The notes below the pieces were generated by a model. That model worked only from the letters and a program-made list of their open reading frames with translations, did no database searches and was not told the origin of the DNA. Shown here piece after piece: positions 1 through 12,495 of a stretch of DNA of 64,000 nt. The stretch is from Girardinichthys multiradiatus (Eukaryota; Chordata; Actinopteri; Cyprinodontiformes; Goodeidae): assembly GCF_021462225.1 (NCBI RefSeq), contig NC_061805.1, forward strand, positions 31,079,958 to 31,143,957. Direction: 5' to 3'. Each line of letters starts with the position of its first letter. The stretch's first letter is position 1. The translations under genes and the position numbers were made by a program.

Positions 1-1352
1 AGAGTTCATGGCAGCAGTAGCTCCATTAGTACTTGAGAACAAAATGGCTAATCTGAGAAGTGCTGAGCCAATGGGACAATATAGGGGGTGAAGAAGAGGG
101 TACACTTAAAACACACAATTAGTGGCAGCAGAAGGTTTGTCAATGTCTTTCTCCAGGAAAGAGAAAAGGTTCAACACAGTACATCACTTCTAGAGAGGGA
201 ATAGGAAGTCTTGTGTTTGCTTTATGCCTCAAGTTGAGTATGTATAATTTGCTGACTTGTTATCCATCTGAGATATAGAGCCAGTTGTCTCTCCCAGGTA
301 GAGTTGCAGCTACAGAAGTATTGGTTTCTTGTTAAGGCAGTTATTTTTATTGTTCTTGGTTTTTTTGTGTCTTTATAATATATTTGTGCCCTGTTGGGAG
401 TTGTTTTGTTTCTCCTTAAGTCCCTATCTTATTTGGCTTTATATTTATTCTGGACACCAGTATGGCTGCACAATAAATAGCAAATTCATGGTCATAGAAT
501 GTTAATAACCATGTTATTAGTGCAAAGAGCTGCTTGGATTCAGTGGATACCAGCTGATTTTATAAACGCATCACTGCTCTCTATCTTAAGTTTGTGATTT
601 CAGTGCAACCAAAGCAGACTGACGTTAACACTGTAGATGTAAGTATTTGTTTATATATTGCAAGTCCTATTGTCATTGGAACAGTCATGAACAAAATTGC
701 AGTATCCATGTTGTTGTGATATTGTGCAGGCCTTACCGGCAGCCTATTTCTCAGTGCATTTGTAATACTTTGTTGCTTAATAGTGTAATGTCTTAGAAGT
801 AGCTTAGCGCTATTTGTGCTCTACTACTTTACAAGATACATCTTCCGCAACTACAGAAGGAAGAACAACTATAAGAATGATTATGCTGGATGTATAATAA
901 ATAAACGTTAGAACAAAGTTGATGCGAAGGGGATATTATTAGATCTTTGGTTATTGATGGTGGTTGAAAGACCCCAAACAGCCGTGAACCGGCTCTGTGT
1001 CTATTCTTAGAATGATGGCTGCAATTTGAATGGTATTTCAACACATAAGTTAACAAAATAATCGTATTTTCTCAAGTTTTATGTTATGATCGTTCCATTC
1101 AGGTGTGTGCTTTTCTCAGAGCCTGCACAGTGAGGCATAGGTGTGTGACCCTGCTGTAAATAACGGCATGCTTGATTCGATCCCTGTCTCTGCAGCTTCT
1201 CTGAGAAAGGAAGAAGCATTCTGAGCACACAATGCAGTCGGTTGTGTTTTTGTGTACTAACCTGTACTCCAAGATTTTCTTCTCGGAAAAATCAGGTATG
1301 CTTTTGTTTCAGTATGAGCTTGTGATTTTTATGCATCAAGAGTCCCTGTACT

Positions 1353-1425
1353 TGACTCAGCAGGGCCTGGGTGACTCATTGAGGCAGCGCTGACTCGCGG
1401 GCTGTGGCGTCTGTTGTCCAGATAA
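1353..1425 (+). promoter_or_regulatory. cluster of three AP-1/MARE-like sites plus a GATA site
   Basis: TGACTCAGCA at 1353-1362 matches an NF-E2/MARE core, TGACTCA at 1372-1378 is a perfect AP-1 site, TGACTCG at 1391-1397 is a near match, and AGATAA at 1420-1425 is a GATA site. Spacing of ~19 nt between sites and the local GC content suggest an enhancer or promoter. Function is inferred only. Confidence 0.3.
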
Positions 1426-1963
1426 TAGCTGTTCCATGAGGGCAGGAGCGGCTGGCTGCACCTTTGTCGCTCCGCTGCCGCCTCCTGCTTTCTGCTCAAC
1501 ACCTCAGCAAGACTTTGAATTAGGATTGGAAATTCTGACTATAGCTTTTAAAGAAAAAAGCTGTGTTGCTAAACTGAATTCGGTGCTTGAACTTGATAGA
1601 ACATGATGGGACGTGCAGTTAAAATGTGTGGGGAGACTGAAATTCAGGGCACAGGTACCAAAACAACGAGTTTTATGGGCCAGTGCTGCTGCAAATCAGG
1701 GGTGTGAGTTTTGCTTTGACATGTTAAAACTCGAGTCCTCGCTGCTGGAAGCTATAATGTTTTTATGGCATGTGTTGCACTCACAGCATCACAACCTCTG
1801 TGAGTTTTCTATATTTTTTTTGATCAGATTATTTTTTCAACACCATGAGATGCTTTTATAAAGAAAATGTAATTTCATTTAAGATTTAAATGTTTCTTTC
1901 CATGCTCTCTGTTGCAAGGAGAAACAAAGAATTTGCTGATGGAAAAACACGAGCTGGCTGGGG

Positions 1964-1994
<31 letters not shown>
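1964..1994. repeat. (GT)n microsatellite, slightly interrupted
   Basis: GT repeat broken by a single A at 1988. Confidence 0.9.
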
Positions 1995-2911
1995 GGAGAG
2001 AGCCTAACTCTGTCGTTTTGACCTTTCAAGATAATTTTGAGGTTTCTCTGCTGCATACACGGCAATTCCTGTTTCGTGCGCCTAACCAGTTTTGTTTAAG
2101 GTTGGACGTCCCTCCCCCTCCAAGCAGACACAATATCCTGAATGGAAAAAGGCTTTGCTGCAGATGCAAATTTGAACACCTACCAGGTGGTTTTGAAACT
2201 GTAAGGAAATGTTTCTGCCCTGGTTGGCCACTATTTTTTTTTAATCAGTTACTAACTTTGAATTTTTGCTACATGGAAATATTTAATTGTTCTTGTGAAA
2301 AGATCAACACAAGCTAGTACATAATTGTAAAGTGGAAGGAAAAAGATACATTTAAAAAACCCAGCACAATCAATCGCCTTCAGAAAAACAACTTCAAAAT
2401 GCCATGTGTGGTGCACTACCAACACGTTACATCAGCATGATCTACGCATCCTCATGGTGGTGGTCGCATCACGGTATCGGGACCCTTTTCCTCAGCAATG
2501 ACAGCGAAGCTGGTCTGAGTTGACGGGAAGGCGGATGGAGCTAAATACAGGGCATTCCTGGAGGACAAACGTGTCAGAGGCTGCAGAACACCTGAGAGTA
2601 GGGTGAAGGTTCACCTTCCAGCAGAACAACAGTGGAACAGTTAAGATTAGTGGTTTCTCCTCACGGCCCACAGTCCTTTATATTTTAAATGCATCTCTGC
2701 TCCAGGAAGTCATACTCAAATGTTTGCATTACTTCACCAACATGTGATCTAATGGTTCAGAAGCCTGTTCATCACCCATTTATTTAGGTTGGGTTTGTGA
2801 CAGAGGACAGAGGTAAACCACCTGAATCAGGATTGAAAAACCCTGGTTCAGATTAAAGCATATTCACGTGTTTGAGTGGATCAAGTCAAAGTGTATATGT
2901 GAGTCCACTTA

Positions 2912-4265
2912 CACTGCCGCTCAAAAGTTTGGGGTCACCCAAAAAATGTCATGTTTTTCCAAGAAAACTCACATTTTATTAAACAAATAAATTCCAAAAT
3001 GAATAGAAAACACAGTCACACCATTATTTAGGTCGGAAATTAAATTTTGCACTTCAATTAATTTTGTCCTTCAAATTTTACTTTCATCAAAGAATCTTCC
3101 CTTTGCAGCAATTAAAGTGTTGCAGACCTTTGGCATGCTAGCTGTCAGTTTGTTGAGGTAACCGGAGGAATTTTCACCCCGTGCTTCCTGAAGCACCTCC
3201 CACAAGTTGGTTTGCCTTGAAGGGCCCTTCCTACACACCATACGGTCAAGCTGGTCCCACAACAGCTCAATAGGGTTGAGATCTGGTGACTGTGCTGGCC
3301 ACTCCATTAAAGACAGAATATCAGTTGACTGCTTTTTCCCTGAATAGTTATTGCTATGCTTTGGGTCATTGTCTTGTAGAACAAAATTGGCTCCAATCAA
3401 GTGCTGTCCACAGGGTATGGCATGGTGTTGCAAAATGGAGTGAAAGCCTTTCTTATTCAATACTCCCTTTATCTTGTACAAATCTTCTACTTCACCAGCA
3501 CCAAAGCATCCCCAGATCATCACGCTTCCTCCACCATGCTTGACAGATGGTGTCAAGCACTCCTCCAGCATCTTCTCATTTATTTTTCTGCATTTTTCTT
3601 TGTGATCCAAACACCTCAAATTTGGATTCATCTGTGCATGAATGTAACACCCTTTCCAATCTTCCTCTGTCCAGTATTTGTGTTCGTTTGCCCATCCTAA
3701 CCTTTTCATTTTGTTGGCTAGTCTCAGATATGGCTTTTTCTCTGCTACTCTTCCAAGTATGCCAGTTTCGTGGCAATTTTTCTCCTGTATTAGCCCTCAT
3801 TCCTCAGAACAAGAATAGACTGACGAGTTTCAGTTGAAAGTTCTTTTCTTCTGGCCATTTTTACCATATAGTCAAATGCACAAATGCTGATGGTCCAGAT
3901 ACTCAACTAGCCAAATGAAGACCAATTTTATGGCTTCTATAATCAGTAGAACAGTTTTCAGCTGTGCTAACATGATTGCACAGGATGCTTTAAATGATAA
4001 AGTAGCCTTTTAATTTGATATACTTGGATTGGCTAACAGAATGCGCCACTGGAACACGGAAGTGATTGTTGTAATATTTACATAGGTGTACAGAGGACCT
4101 TTTTCAGCAACAAAGAACACCCGTATCCTGAAATATTGGTCATTTACCACATTAATAGTCTCTAGACTGTATTTCTAAATAAATAAATGTTATTTTAATT
4201 GAAAGTGTTTTTTTTATTGAAAAATAAGGACATTTCTAGGTGACCCCAACCTTTTAGCGGTAATG
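2912..4265 (-). mobile_element. Tc1-like transposon with short TIRs and TA target duplication
   Basis: The ends are imperfect inverted repeats of about 35 nt: the left reads cactgccgctcaaaagttt and the right is its degenerate complement. They are flanked by TA at 2910-2911 and 4266-4267. Length is about 1.35 kb. The transposase lies on the minus strand and is broken (see 3071-3858). It sits inside an older Tc1 relic. Confidence 0.8.
3071..3858 (-). pseudogene. broken Tc1-like transposase
   Basis: Starts MARRKELSTETRQSILVLRN on the minus strand at 3858. Most of the DNA-binding half is missing, and the reading frame shifts around 3620-3640. The first catalytic block (CTDESKFEVFGSQ) lies in a different frame from the downstream part, which contains VKHGGGSVMIWGCFGAG, the second Asp in LQDNDPKHS and the Glu in SPDLNPIELLWDQL. 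It is about 260 codons where Tc1 transposases have ~340. Not functional. Confidence 0.8.
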
Positions 4266-4414
4266 TATAAGCGCCAGACTTTTCAAATTTTCTGATACCA
4301 TGTATCATTTCCTTCCACTTTTCCTTACCAATAAAAAACAGTGAAATCTGTGGTTGAAACGTGATAAAGTGGGGATACGTTCAAGGGCTGTGAACACTTT
4401 TGCAAAGTGCTGTT

Positions 4415-6363
4415 GAATGTTTTGATTGTTCCATCAGAATAATGAAAAGTCCTGCAGCATTGCTGACTCAAAAATAAGTGCAGATGGGAATCAAAGACAG
4501 GGGTCACTGATTTCACATTAGTCCTCACTCTTTACAAAACCACTAGGAAGTTGCACCTGTGTTGTCATTATAAGCCTCAGCTCTTTTTTCCATTTTACAA
4601 GCAACACACTATAATATATTCATATCAAGAAGCAGCCCTTTCAGTGAACTGTTTGATATTCTGCTGTTTTTATAAGCAAATTAAATGTTGGAGAGTTAAA
4701 TTTGAGATCTTTCCTCCAGAAAAGATGCACCAGATTATCGCATTTCAAACATTAGTCCAGTGCATTCCTTTTTTCTGGTTGTAAAAGATTTATAACTTTC
4801 GGTTTGGTTCACTTAGTATTGGAGGCTATTTGAGTTGAATTGTTTTTGTGTTATGTGTTCTTCTAAGGATTTCTGAGCATGGATTCGAACATATAATTCT
4901 GGCTTTACATTTATATATGTTTTATTAAATATTTTGTAACACAGAAGAAAGAAATTGACTTGTAATTAAATTTCATACATCTGTGAAGTAATGAGATGCT
5001 GAGAGTGAAAACTTTTAATTTTAACATTGGATAAACAAAGCATACCAGTGGAAGAAGGAGCGCAGATCGCTGTGAACCTGTTTATGTGATGTAGAGTTGT
5101 TGGGATGGACCACAATGGGCTTCCTAGTGAATGCAGGTTATCATTTCTAATGGTGCAGATCCTCTGCTATTGTTTGCTCTTCTGAGTCACACTGATCTCC
5201 TTTCGGAGGCTAAAATCACTCTCTACTCCACTAATGTTATATACAGTTACATGAGTGCCTGACAAGCTGCAGACGGTCATGGGGAAAATACTGTAAATAA
5301 TGCTGTATGTCTGCGTGTTGTGATGGAGGAGTGGAAAATTCCTGACAGAGGAGCCTGCAGCTTTTGAGCACGTGTCCCAGCCTCGTTTGAGTATTCATAG
5401 CACCTCGCGTGTGACTGATCTGTTTTCCTGCAGGAACCCCCAGTTTAACGTCTCAGCCCTTTAACTGTGCCAACTTGTAATGGCTCTAACTAGTAAGAAT
5501 ACAAAAGACACATGAGTGCAAAGCCGTCGAGTGATGGCATGTCAACCAAGCGAGTCAAGACGCACTTCCTGCCGGTAAAAGTTTGGGTGACGTATGCAGC
5601 TGCTTACTACATATTTCAGCTCCGAATGAGGGCTTTCTGAGCTGTTTATCAGTTCAGATCTATTGCACAGGAAGAGTAAAGAACCACCAGGCAGAAGCTG
5701 TAAATCTCCCTATTGTCTGTAAAACAACACCTCTAATGTACTATTTGTTGGAGCAAGCAGAAGTTCAATCCTAGCTCCTTACATGGTCTTACATTTGGCC
5801 TATTTTGGAAGATTATGAAATGCTTATGCTCAGCTTCAAACATCCCACCCACCAGGTAACACAACTAGTTTCCCTCCAACCGAGGACGAGCTGTAATCTC
5901 CAAGACTAAAAGATAAGATGTAGCAGATAGTGGCAGAGATGGAGCAGCTGGTCGAATGTTAAACTCATTTCTTACTTTGATATTCTAGTCTGCTAGAGTC
6001 AAGACATGATGCAGACTGACTATAATCTCATATCTCAGAGTGCGAAATTGTTCCATGTGTTTGTATTAGCTAGATTAGCGTGGTGGCTTTTCTTGAATTC
6101 TTGCAAAAGCCTTATGAAATGGTTTGATTAAAACAGATTCACAGCAAACCGCCTTATGCTCTTCATCATGTAGTTTAAATGGTTTTAAAGAAAGAGAAAG
6201 AGCCCTATTTGGGAATGTCACCGGATAATTTGTTTGTTCATTATGAAGTTTTAATCTGTACAACCATCTACAAGGAACGTTCTGAAGTATTTAGTGGACT
6301 CTATTCATTGGTTGTCAGTGGCTTCAGCTGGGAGCCGGTGGGTTGAGCACTTTTGCAAGGAGG
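4415..6363. other. noncoding, no gene or clear repeat seen
   Basis: Moderately AT-rich unique-looking DNA. Open frames are short and lack any recognisable family resemblance. Nothing else can be supported. Confidence 0.6.
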
Positions 6364-7839
6364 TGTTGTGATTATGAATATGAATATATTATTTAATATT
6401 AATATTTTAATTTTTTATTAAATAATATTTCAGTCTGTTAAGGGTTGTCCGGTGAATACCAGCCCAGTAAGGCGATGGTATTAGGACAAAATTGAAAGGG
6501 ATGAGCCAAGCTCTGACATTACTGAACAGCATAAACTCTGCAAAAACACGGAATGAATTCACACAATTTCTTAAAATACAAGAATTTATTAACAAAAATA
6601 AGTCAACTCAAGTCAAACATATTTCAATCAACAAACTCTTTACTATGCTAAAATAATCCAACTAAATTACCAAGCAGAATTAAAGAATAATGAAGACTAA
6701 TGGACTATGTGTAATATAAACAAGTTGATTAAAGATGGTTGAAAATCATGACCAAAAGAGTGATGCAACATTACCATAACATGTTTATGTTTGAGAACCA
6801 AGGATTATCTTGAAGAATCTGGAAGTGAAGTTAAGTTAAACTTGGAACCAACTTAAGCAATAATCAGCAAACGTTTTGACAACCATTCACAATGCAAGAT
6901 CAGATAAAGTATTATTTTAATAAAATAATGTTTTAAAGAATGATCTGCTGAATAAAACCAACCTTCTGGATGACCAATTCTCAATGGTGTTCAATTAGCT
7001 GCCTTTACTTAGTAAAATAATATTTAAAGAAATATTATTTTGAATAAGAACCAAATCTTTGAGAAATGGGCTTAATTGTGTTACTGAGTTATCAGGTTTA
7101 GTAATTTTAGTAGATTGAAAACTAACAACCTTTTCGGGTAATTGATCTTTAGCATGCAAGCACATGTTCTTAGCCGTTAGCGGTTGGAGCTAACAAAAGA
7201 AGCTTATAGCTTATCATCACAATCAAACACGTACCTTTAAAATACCATTAATAAAAGGGTTAAAATGCATAAGTGTGGACGGCGGGGTGGGGTGGCTTGT
7301 TCTGTCGGCCAGCCAAATTGCACGTTACTGCTGTAGCCACGGTGATGCGGCCCCGTTGTCCTTCCTTCAGACCGGGAAAACTGCTCCACTCGGCGTCGTA
7401 GAGACACAGAACTCTCTGGAACACAGTTTGCTTCTGTAGACCTCAGAGAGAAAGTCAAGCAATGCTTGTTGTACCTTAATTACCCCGTTCATGAATGAAT
7501 ACCGGATACAAAAACAGCAATTCATTCCTACTTAACTTAGTGCATATGATGGCATGATCGTATGACACTCTTGGATCCAGTTGAAAGAGTTTATGTCTGT
7601 TTGCCTGCAAAGAGATATTGGCACGCTGTGTCCCTCCGTCCAGTTCCTCTGGGGACCTGCGTGGAAGAGATCAGTTTGTTGCAGAAGCGGGGTTTTTATT
7701 CAGACCGTGACGTCACGGGAAGTCCACTGTTACCCCTGTTTCTGGCTGTGCTGGAAGTAGGTTAATGCAATTTATTTTGAAAGTTCCAGAAAGGTTCGTA
7801 CTGCCCTTTCATTTTGTACCCATGGTTGTGGTCCCAACA
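6364..7839 (-). mobile_element. possible solo LTR or LTR-like element (TGTTG...CAACA)
   Basis: The block is bounded by a 5-bp inverted terminus TGTTG (6364) and CAACA (7835-7839). It differs from its surroundings: an AT-rich half (6364-7130) and a GC-richer half (7250-7740) with 'aataaaaaccccgct' on the minus strand resembling an R-U5 poly(A) region. No gag/pol and no clear target-site duplication were found, so this is tentative. A nonautonomous DNA transposon is an alternative. Confidence 0.35.
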
Positions 7840-8826
7840 GTGGGATGGGGCAAAAACTTCAGTCTCTATATGTGCAAAGCTGAGACATACTAAAAGGTGG
7901 CACTTCAAAATATAAACGGCAGCCCACACTTTTCAGATTTTCTGCAGCTTCAAAAACAAATTATGAGTAGTTATATGAAGATTATTGCGTTTACGCTTAA
8001 ATTTCCCTGCATGCTGATTGGATCCTCCGCTCTGAGCTGAAACCTTGTGAAGATCAGCGTGACGTCCCCTTTTGAATTGGGTAATGATGATTGATGGATG
8101 AAGAACATCACATCCTGTTTATTTGATTACCGCCTTATACACACACTCATACACAGGAGGCCATTGCAACAGTTTGGGGAGCTGCTGTGATTTCAAGCCC
8201 TGCTCTGAAACATGTCTGACAGTATCTGATGGTGTATCTCTGCTGTATTTGAAAGTCTGATTTGGTTAATTAATTTTGAGGAAACTGTCCGGCACCATGA
8301 CAGAACCTGAGTTGTGCCTCAGGTCACTGGGTGTCAGCCAGGCGCCGAACAGAACATTGTGTATTCTCTTCACCTTTAGTCCCAAAACCTCCATATTTCT
8401 TGCCGCCACAAACTACCCCCCCACCTCAACCCCCTCGACCAGGTGATGCTAGGTTGTGCTGAGCTGTTGACAGGGACAAAGGGGTACAGCCTGTCCCTGT
8501 GCATCCCTGATGAGCCTGCTGATGAATGGCACATCATTGCTAATGCCCCTACTGCAGCGTTGTCTGGGAAATAAGACAAATGTTTTGTGCGTCTTTGCTC
8601 CACGTCCCCCTTCTTGATGTACGCCACCGTTTCTGGCCGTGTGGGTGGACTCTAAGAAGAGCCGAGGTCTTTTTATAGCAGCCGTCCACCCTCGCTCTGT
8701 GCTTACTGGAGTTTCATTTTATAAAACAGCAATCAAGTCAATTGAATTCGTGCTGTCAGGGAAGGACGACATTTATTTGCTGGTGTGATGTTCACCAGGC
8801 ATGTGGACAAAGCGAAATGGAGGAAG

Positions 8827-8882
<56 letters not shown>

Positions 8883-9889
8883 CCAGTCCACCAGGAATCT
8901 TCTTCACTCTTAAGCAGGAAGGTTTGCTTTTGTGAGGCAAAGTCGATGTGTTAGAAGCTAATCTAATCTTCACGGAGCCTTGTCTGCTGTGAGAAATGCT
9001 CTTTGTACGACCCATTTGTGGACCCATCAGAGGCTTGTTTTTCTCTGTGGATGGGTTCTTATTTCCACTGTGTTTTCAGCAGTATGGAACATGCCCCACA
9101 CTATTATTATGTGCTTTGTTCTACCTGTATTCTTCTTTAAGCTCTTGCAGCACTCTGAGTCATGGATCATGTAAAATAAAAATGACAGCACAGCTTGATT
9201 TCGGTTTACCCATGCTATCGTTTCTTTTTTTTACATGCCACAGACACCTGATTTCTCTAAATCTAAAAATACAGTAGATCCTTACTCCTCCTCCTCTTCC
9301 CACCACTTCTTTCCTTTTTCATTCCAGCAATTTATATCTTGAAGTTTTTCCACACTGCCTGGTCCAACATCTTAGACACAGGCTTAAATCTCCTAGCGAG
9401 TTGAACCCGATGTTAATCATTTAAGAAATAATTTTTATTTATTTATTATTTTAAATAATCTGTTGCCTTGTTAACATGGTATAGCCCATGTTACTGATTC
9501 AGCATTAAATCTAAACTACTAAAACCAACTTTTGCCACAAATCTGGCTGAATATTTGAGCGCTCCTCTTAATAGGGTTCCTACACATTCTTCGTGAAAAA
9601 ACAAATTCAGTATTTTTGCTGACTCCAAGTCGCCGAGTTGTCAAATTTGACCATTTTTAATGTATAGATTTCAAAGATCAGTATGAATATATGCCAGATA
9701 CTTCTGTAACAATCAACCTTTTTATAAAAACCAATGGATGGGTGGATGGATCAATATGATGTTTGGATAATTGGAAAATAAAATAAAGTCTAGAAATGCA
9801 AATACTTTCCCATACTCCACATAAATCAAATTCCAGGAGCCCTGTTGGTCGATTTTAAAGCTTAATCCATACATTTTCATTAGGACTGA
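7840..9889. other. noncoding, no gene seen; contains a CA microsatellite
   Basis: No convincing exon or mobile element. A perfect CA repeat interrupts it at 8830-8879; the apparent open frames across it in both directions are repeat artefacts. Confidence 0.6.
8830..8879. repeat. (CA)25 microsatellite
   Basis: Fifty uninterrupted bases of CA dinucleotide, likely polymorphic. Confidence 0.98.
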
Positions 9890-10330
9890 CATTGTGGTTT
9901 CTGGTGGTTCCAGATGTCTAATGTTACCAGTGGCAGATGCTGGTCTTTCAAGGAGGGGAAGCTCAATTTCAAGATCGCTGATTCGCTCATTTCACTGTCA
10001 ATCAAAAAGAGATTCAGCCTCAGGTAGATCATCCAATCATCATGCAGAAGCTGAGCGTCTGGGCCAGCCGAGGCCAGCCCACTGCCCCATAGACCCCCAG
10101 CGACGCTGAGCGTCCGATGGGCGGGACAAAGCCCAGCATTTTTGCTTCGCTATTGAATCACTGTTTAAAGCACTGTGAAGCTGAGGCAATGAGAGAGAGG
10201 AAAGCCGCGTCGTTACTAGTGATAAGTACACAGAACAATATATATTTGATCACTTATTTTTTGACATTTTACGGGAAACTGAGCTTCCCTTGCAGTCTTA
10301 GAGCAATCGCCACTGCTATGAACTGACGTG
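9890..10330. repeat. probable interspersed fish repeat, family unassigned
   Basis: GC-richer block with direct sub-motifs ('gctgagcgtc' at about 10050 and again at about 10105) and a composition unlike its AT-rich flanks. It resembles a repeat common in percomorph genomes, but I cannot name the family and saw no definite ends. Confidence 0.3.
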
Positions 10331-10464
10331 ATCTCCTCGGAAAAATTAAAATAGATTGGGATGTTCAAGTACAAACCAGAAAGCACCGGGGGTCAAACCC
10401 ATCATGGAGTGAGTTAATGAAAATTTTAGTGCGTTGCTCAAAATCCTTGGTTTGTGACTGAAAC

Positions 10465-11350
10465 TTTGCAGGACCTGATAAAAGTATCCGGACCCCTTCT
10501 GTGTTGTTCTGTTACAGACTTGATATATGGTTGATCTATGGCAAGGGTTAGGACAGATGGCTCTGTTTAGTGTTAAAGAGATGGCTCCTCAGCACACTCC
10601 TGAACACATGTCCAATGCTGTAAATGCTTGCAAGATTTTAATAAAGCTGATTCTGAGTGACATTCATCAGTTTTGGTAAAAAATTATTTTTCCACAATAA
10701 GTGGAAGCTAATAGGACACCAGTGTCACTGTCAACAGGAAAGTTAGTTTAACATCAACATGAACTGAGAGGTTCATGACAAAAAAATCAGCCCCTCCTCT
10801 AAAATGGATATCTTCAGACTTAACTGAAATTTGCAGCTGGCAATATGGACAAACCAAATGTTCTGTGGAGAGAAGTCTTATGGTCAGATATGACAAACAT
10901 TGAGCTGTTTGACCACAATAACTTATAGAATACTTGGAGAAGTCAGTTAAAGCCTTTAAAACCTAGGAACACCTTACCAACTGTGAAGCATGATGGTGGT
11001 AGCATCACGCTTGGGAGGCCGTTTTGCGGCCAGTGGTACTGATGCATTGCAAAATGTGTGTATAGTAATTAAGGAGGGCCAACTCCAAATTTTTCAACCT
11101 TATCTACTCTCACTGCTAAATTTGAGAATTCCAGCATGGGAATGCATCAATACTGGAATAGTTTTCAGAATAGTTAAAGCAACATTAATCTTCTGCAATG
11201 TCTTCAACTTTAACCCGATTGAAATTTATGCTGATAAGCTAGCTCTGTGTCAAGTAGCCAACCAATTCAGTGGGCTTTACTTTTTTTGCCAAAAATAGTG
11301 GTCAAGATGCTTATTGAGGCAACAAAAAATGTGGAATTTGTCTGTAACTT
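10465..11350 (+). mobile_element. decayed Tc1-like transposon
   Basis: Starts with a degraded TIR ('gataaaagtatccggacccctt'), retains the transposase HGGG block ('tgtgaagcatgatggtggtagcatcacgc' region near 10981) and ends near 'gtctgtaacttgctaag' at about 11339. No open frame remains. Confidence 0.55.
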
Positions 11351-12344
11351 GCTAAGGGGAACTCATTGAATTATTAGTGGGAGTGTATGTATATATTTAA
11401 GCTTAGCCTGTGGGATGTTTGCTTCATCCACAAGCAGTTGTTTGTTCCTGTGTGCAAGGTAAAGCACATTTCCACTTTATTTGTGCATTTGTGTGGGAGA
11501 CAGAGGATTATGTCAGCAACATTTTTTTTAGGTCTGAATGTTTATGGTTTCTAGTGTATAAGTTACTGAGAAAATAATTTCAAAGTCTGATTTTCCACGA
11601 GACCTAAACCGTGACCTCAGAACCCGCTGAATGTTAGCTAAAGTCCCTCAGCCAGGCTCCTTTTATGATCAGCTCAGGGGATTGCTCCATGCTTTGGGCG
11701 GTGGGTAGTTCACTTTTTGGGAAGGCAGCACAAAAGGGTTTAAGGTACTTTAGCAAAGTGCAGCAGATAGCGTAGCTTTTCAGAAAAAGATGTGCTATCA
11801 TTGACTATGTTTTAGCCTCGTTACATAGTGTCCTCTGAATGATCAGGTCTGCTCAAAGAGCTGAGGATTCGGTTATTCAGTCAGGATTTCTTTAAAGCTA
11901 AAGCGTGATGGAGCATTATAGGAAAGTAGAAGGTGAACCAGCTGTAGCTTTTTCTCTTCAGTTCAAAGGCAAACCTCCTTTTTATAAATTATTTGATCAA
12001 AGTCTTTTGCAACTGGTTGACCAGGGGAGTAGTTTTTTACTGCTGCACCTGTAAGGAATATATTTTTTAATTATGAGTCTAATAAATACCCACCATGTGA
12101 ACTTCATTTTATCATCCACCCTGTGGTGTTATGTTGGACCGTTTGCTGCATATTGTGCAGTTCTCTGCCCACACTTCTCATTAAGGTTCTCAGGTCCACA
12201 CTCATCTCAGCTACTAGATCAAGGGAGATTTCAGTACAAAGACAAATTTTTAACAAATGTTTTGGGACTAATATCCAGTTAAGACCAATATCACTCATAC
12301 CCCTGGCATATGTAGATTTAAGGTAGTTGGGTTTTGAGGATTTT
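11351..12344. other. noncoding, no gene seen
   Basis: No exon or recognised repeat could be supported in this interval. Confidence 0.5.
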
Positions 12345-12495
12345 GTGGCACCGGTGGCCTTTATTCACATTAATCAGACAGGAAATAAGCAGAGAGAGAA
12401 GGGGGGAAGCAAGCGTCAAAGATCTCAGGGTCAGGAACCAGGACTCAAACTCTGAATTTGGGGTGCCTGCGCTACCTCTTTGTCGCCTGACAGTT
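12345..12495 (-). mobile_element. degenerate tRNA-derived SINE (same family as 40712-40915)
   Basis: On the minus strand it reads a degraded B box ('gagtcctggttcctgaccctg') and ends in the family 3' signature, '...gacaggaaat' and 'aaaggcca' on the complementary strand. Much more diverged than the two other copies. Confidence 0.5.

Larger units (their letters stand above)
1..2295. other. upstream noncoding DNA, no gene seen
   Basis: No exon, RNA gene or recognisable repeat stands out apart from a GT repeat at 1964-1994 and a cluster of AP-1/MARE and GATA-like motifs at 1353-1425 within a locally GC-richer stretch (about 1340-1500). It could be intergenic or a 5' intron of pitpnm2. Confidence 0.6.
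2296..4414 (+). mobile_element. decayed Tc1-like transposon, split by a younger Tc1 element
   Basis: 2296-2660 retains the left flank and mid-transposase remnants (relics of the HGGG box and of the FTFQQ block). 4268-4414 holds the matching right end (a 'ccttccactt' stretch, 'gtggttgaaacgtgataaagtg', 'gaacacttttgcaaagtgct'). The two halves are separated by the 2912-4265 insertion plus unassigned DNA at about 2661-2911. No open transposase survives. Confidence 0.6.

Noticed and set aside
8742..9027. Open frames on both strands with His/Thr or Val/Cys runs
   Set aside because: Products of the CA microsatellite at 8830-8879; no family resemblance.
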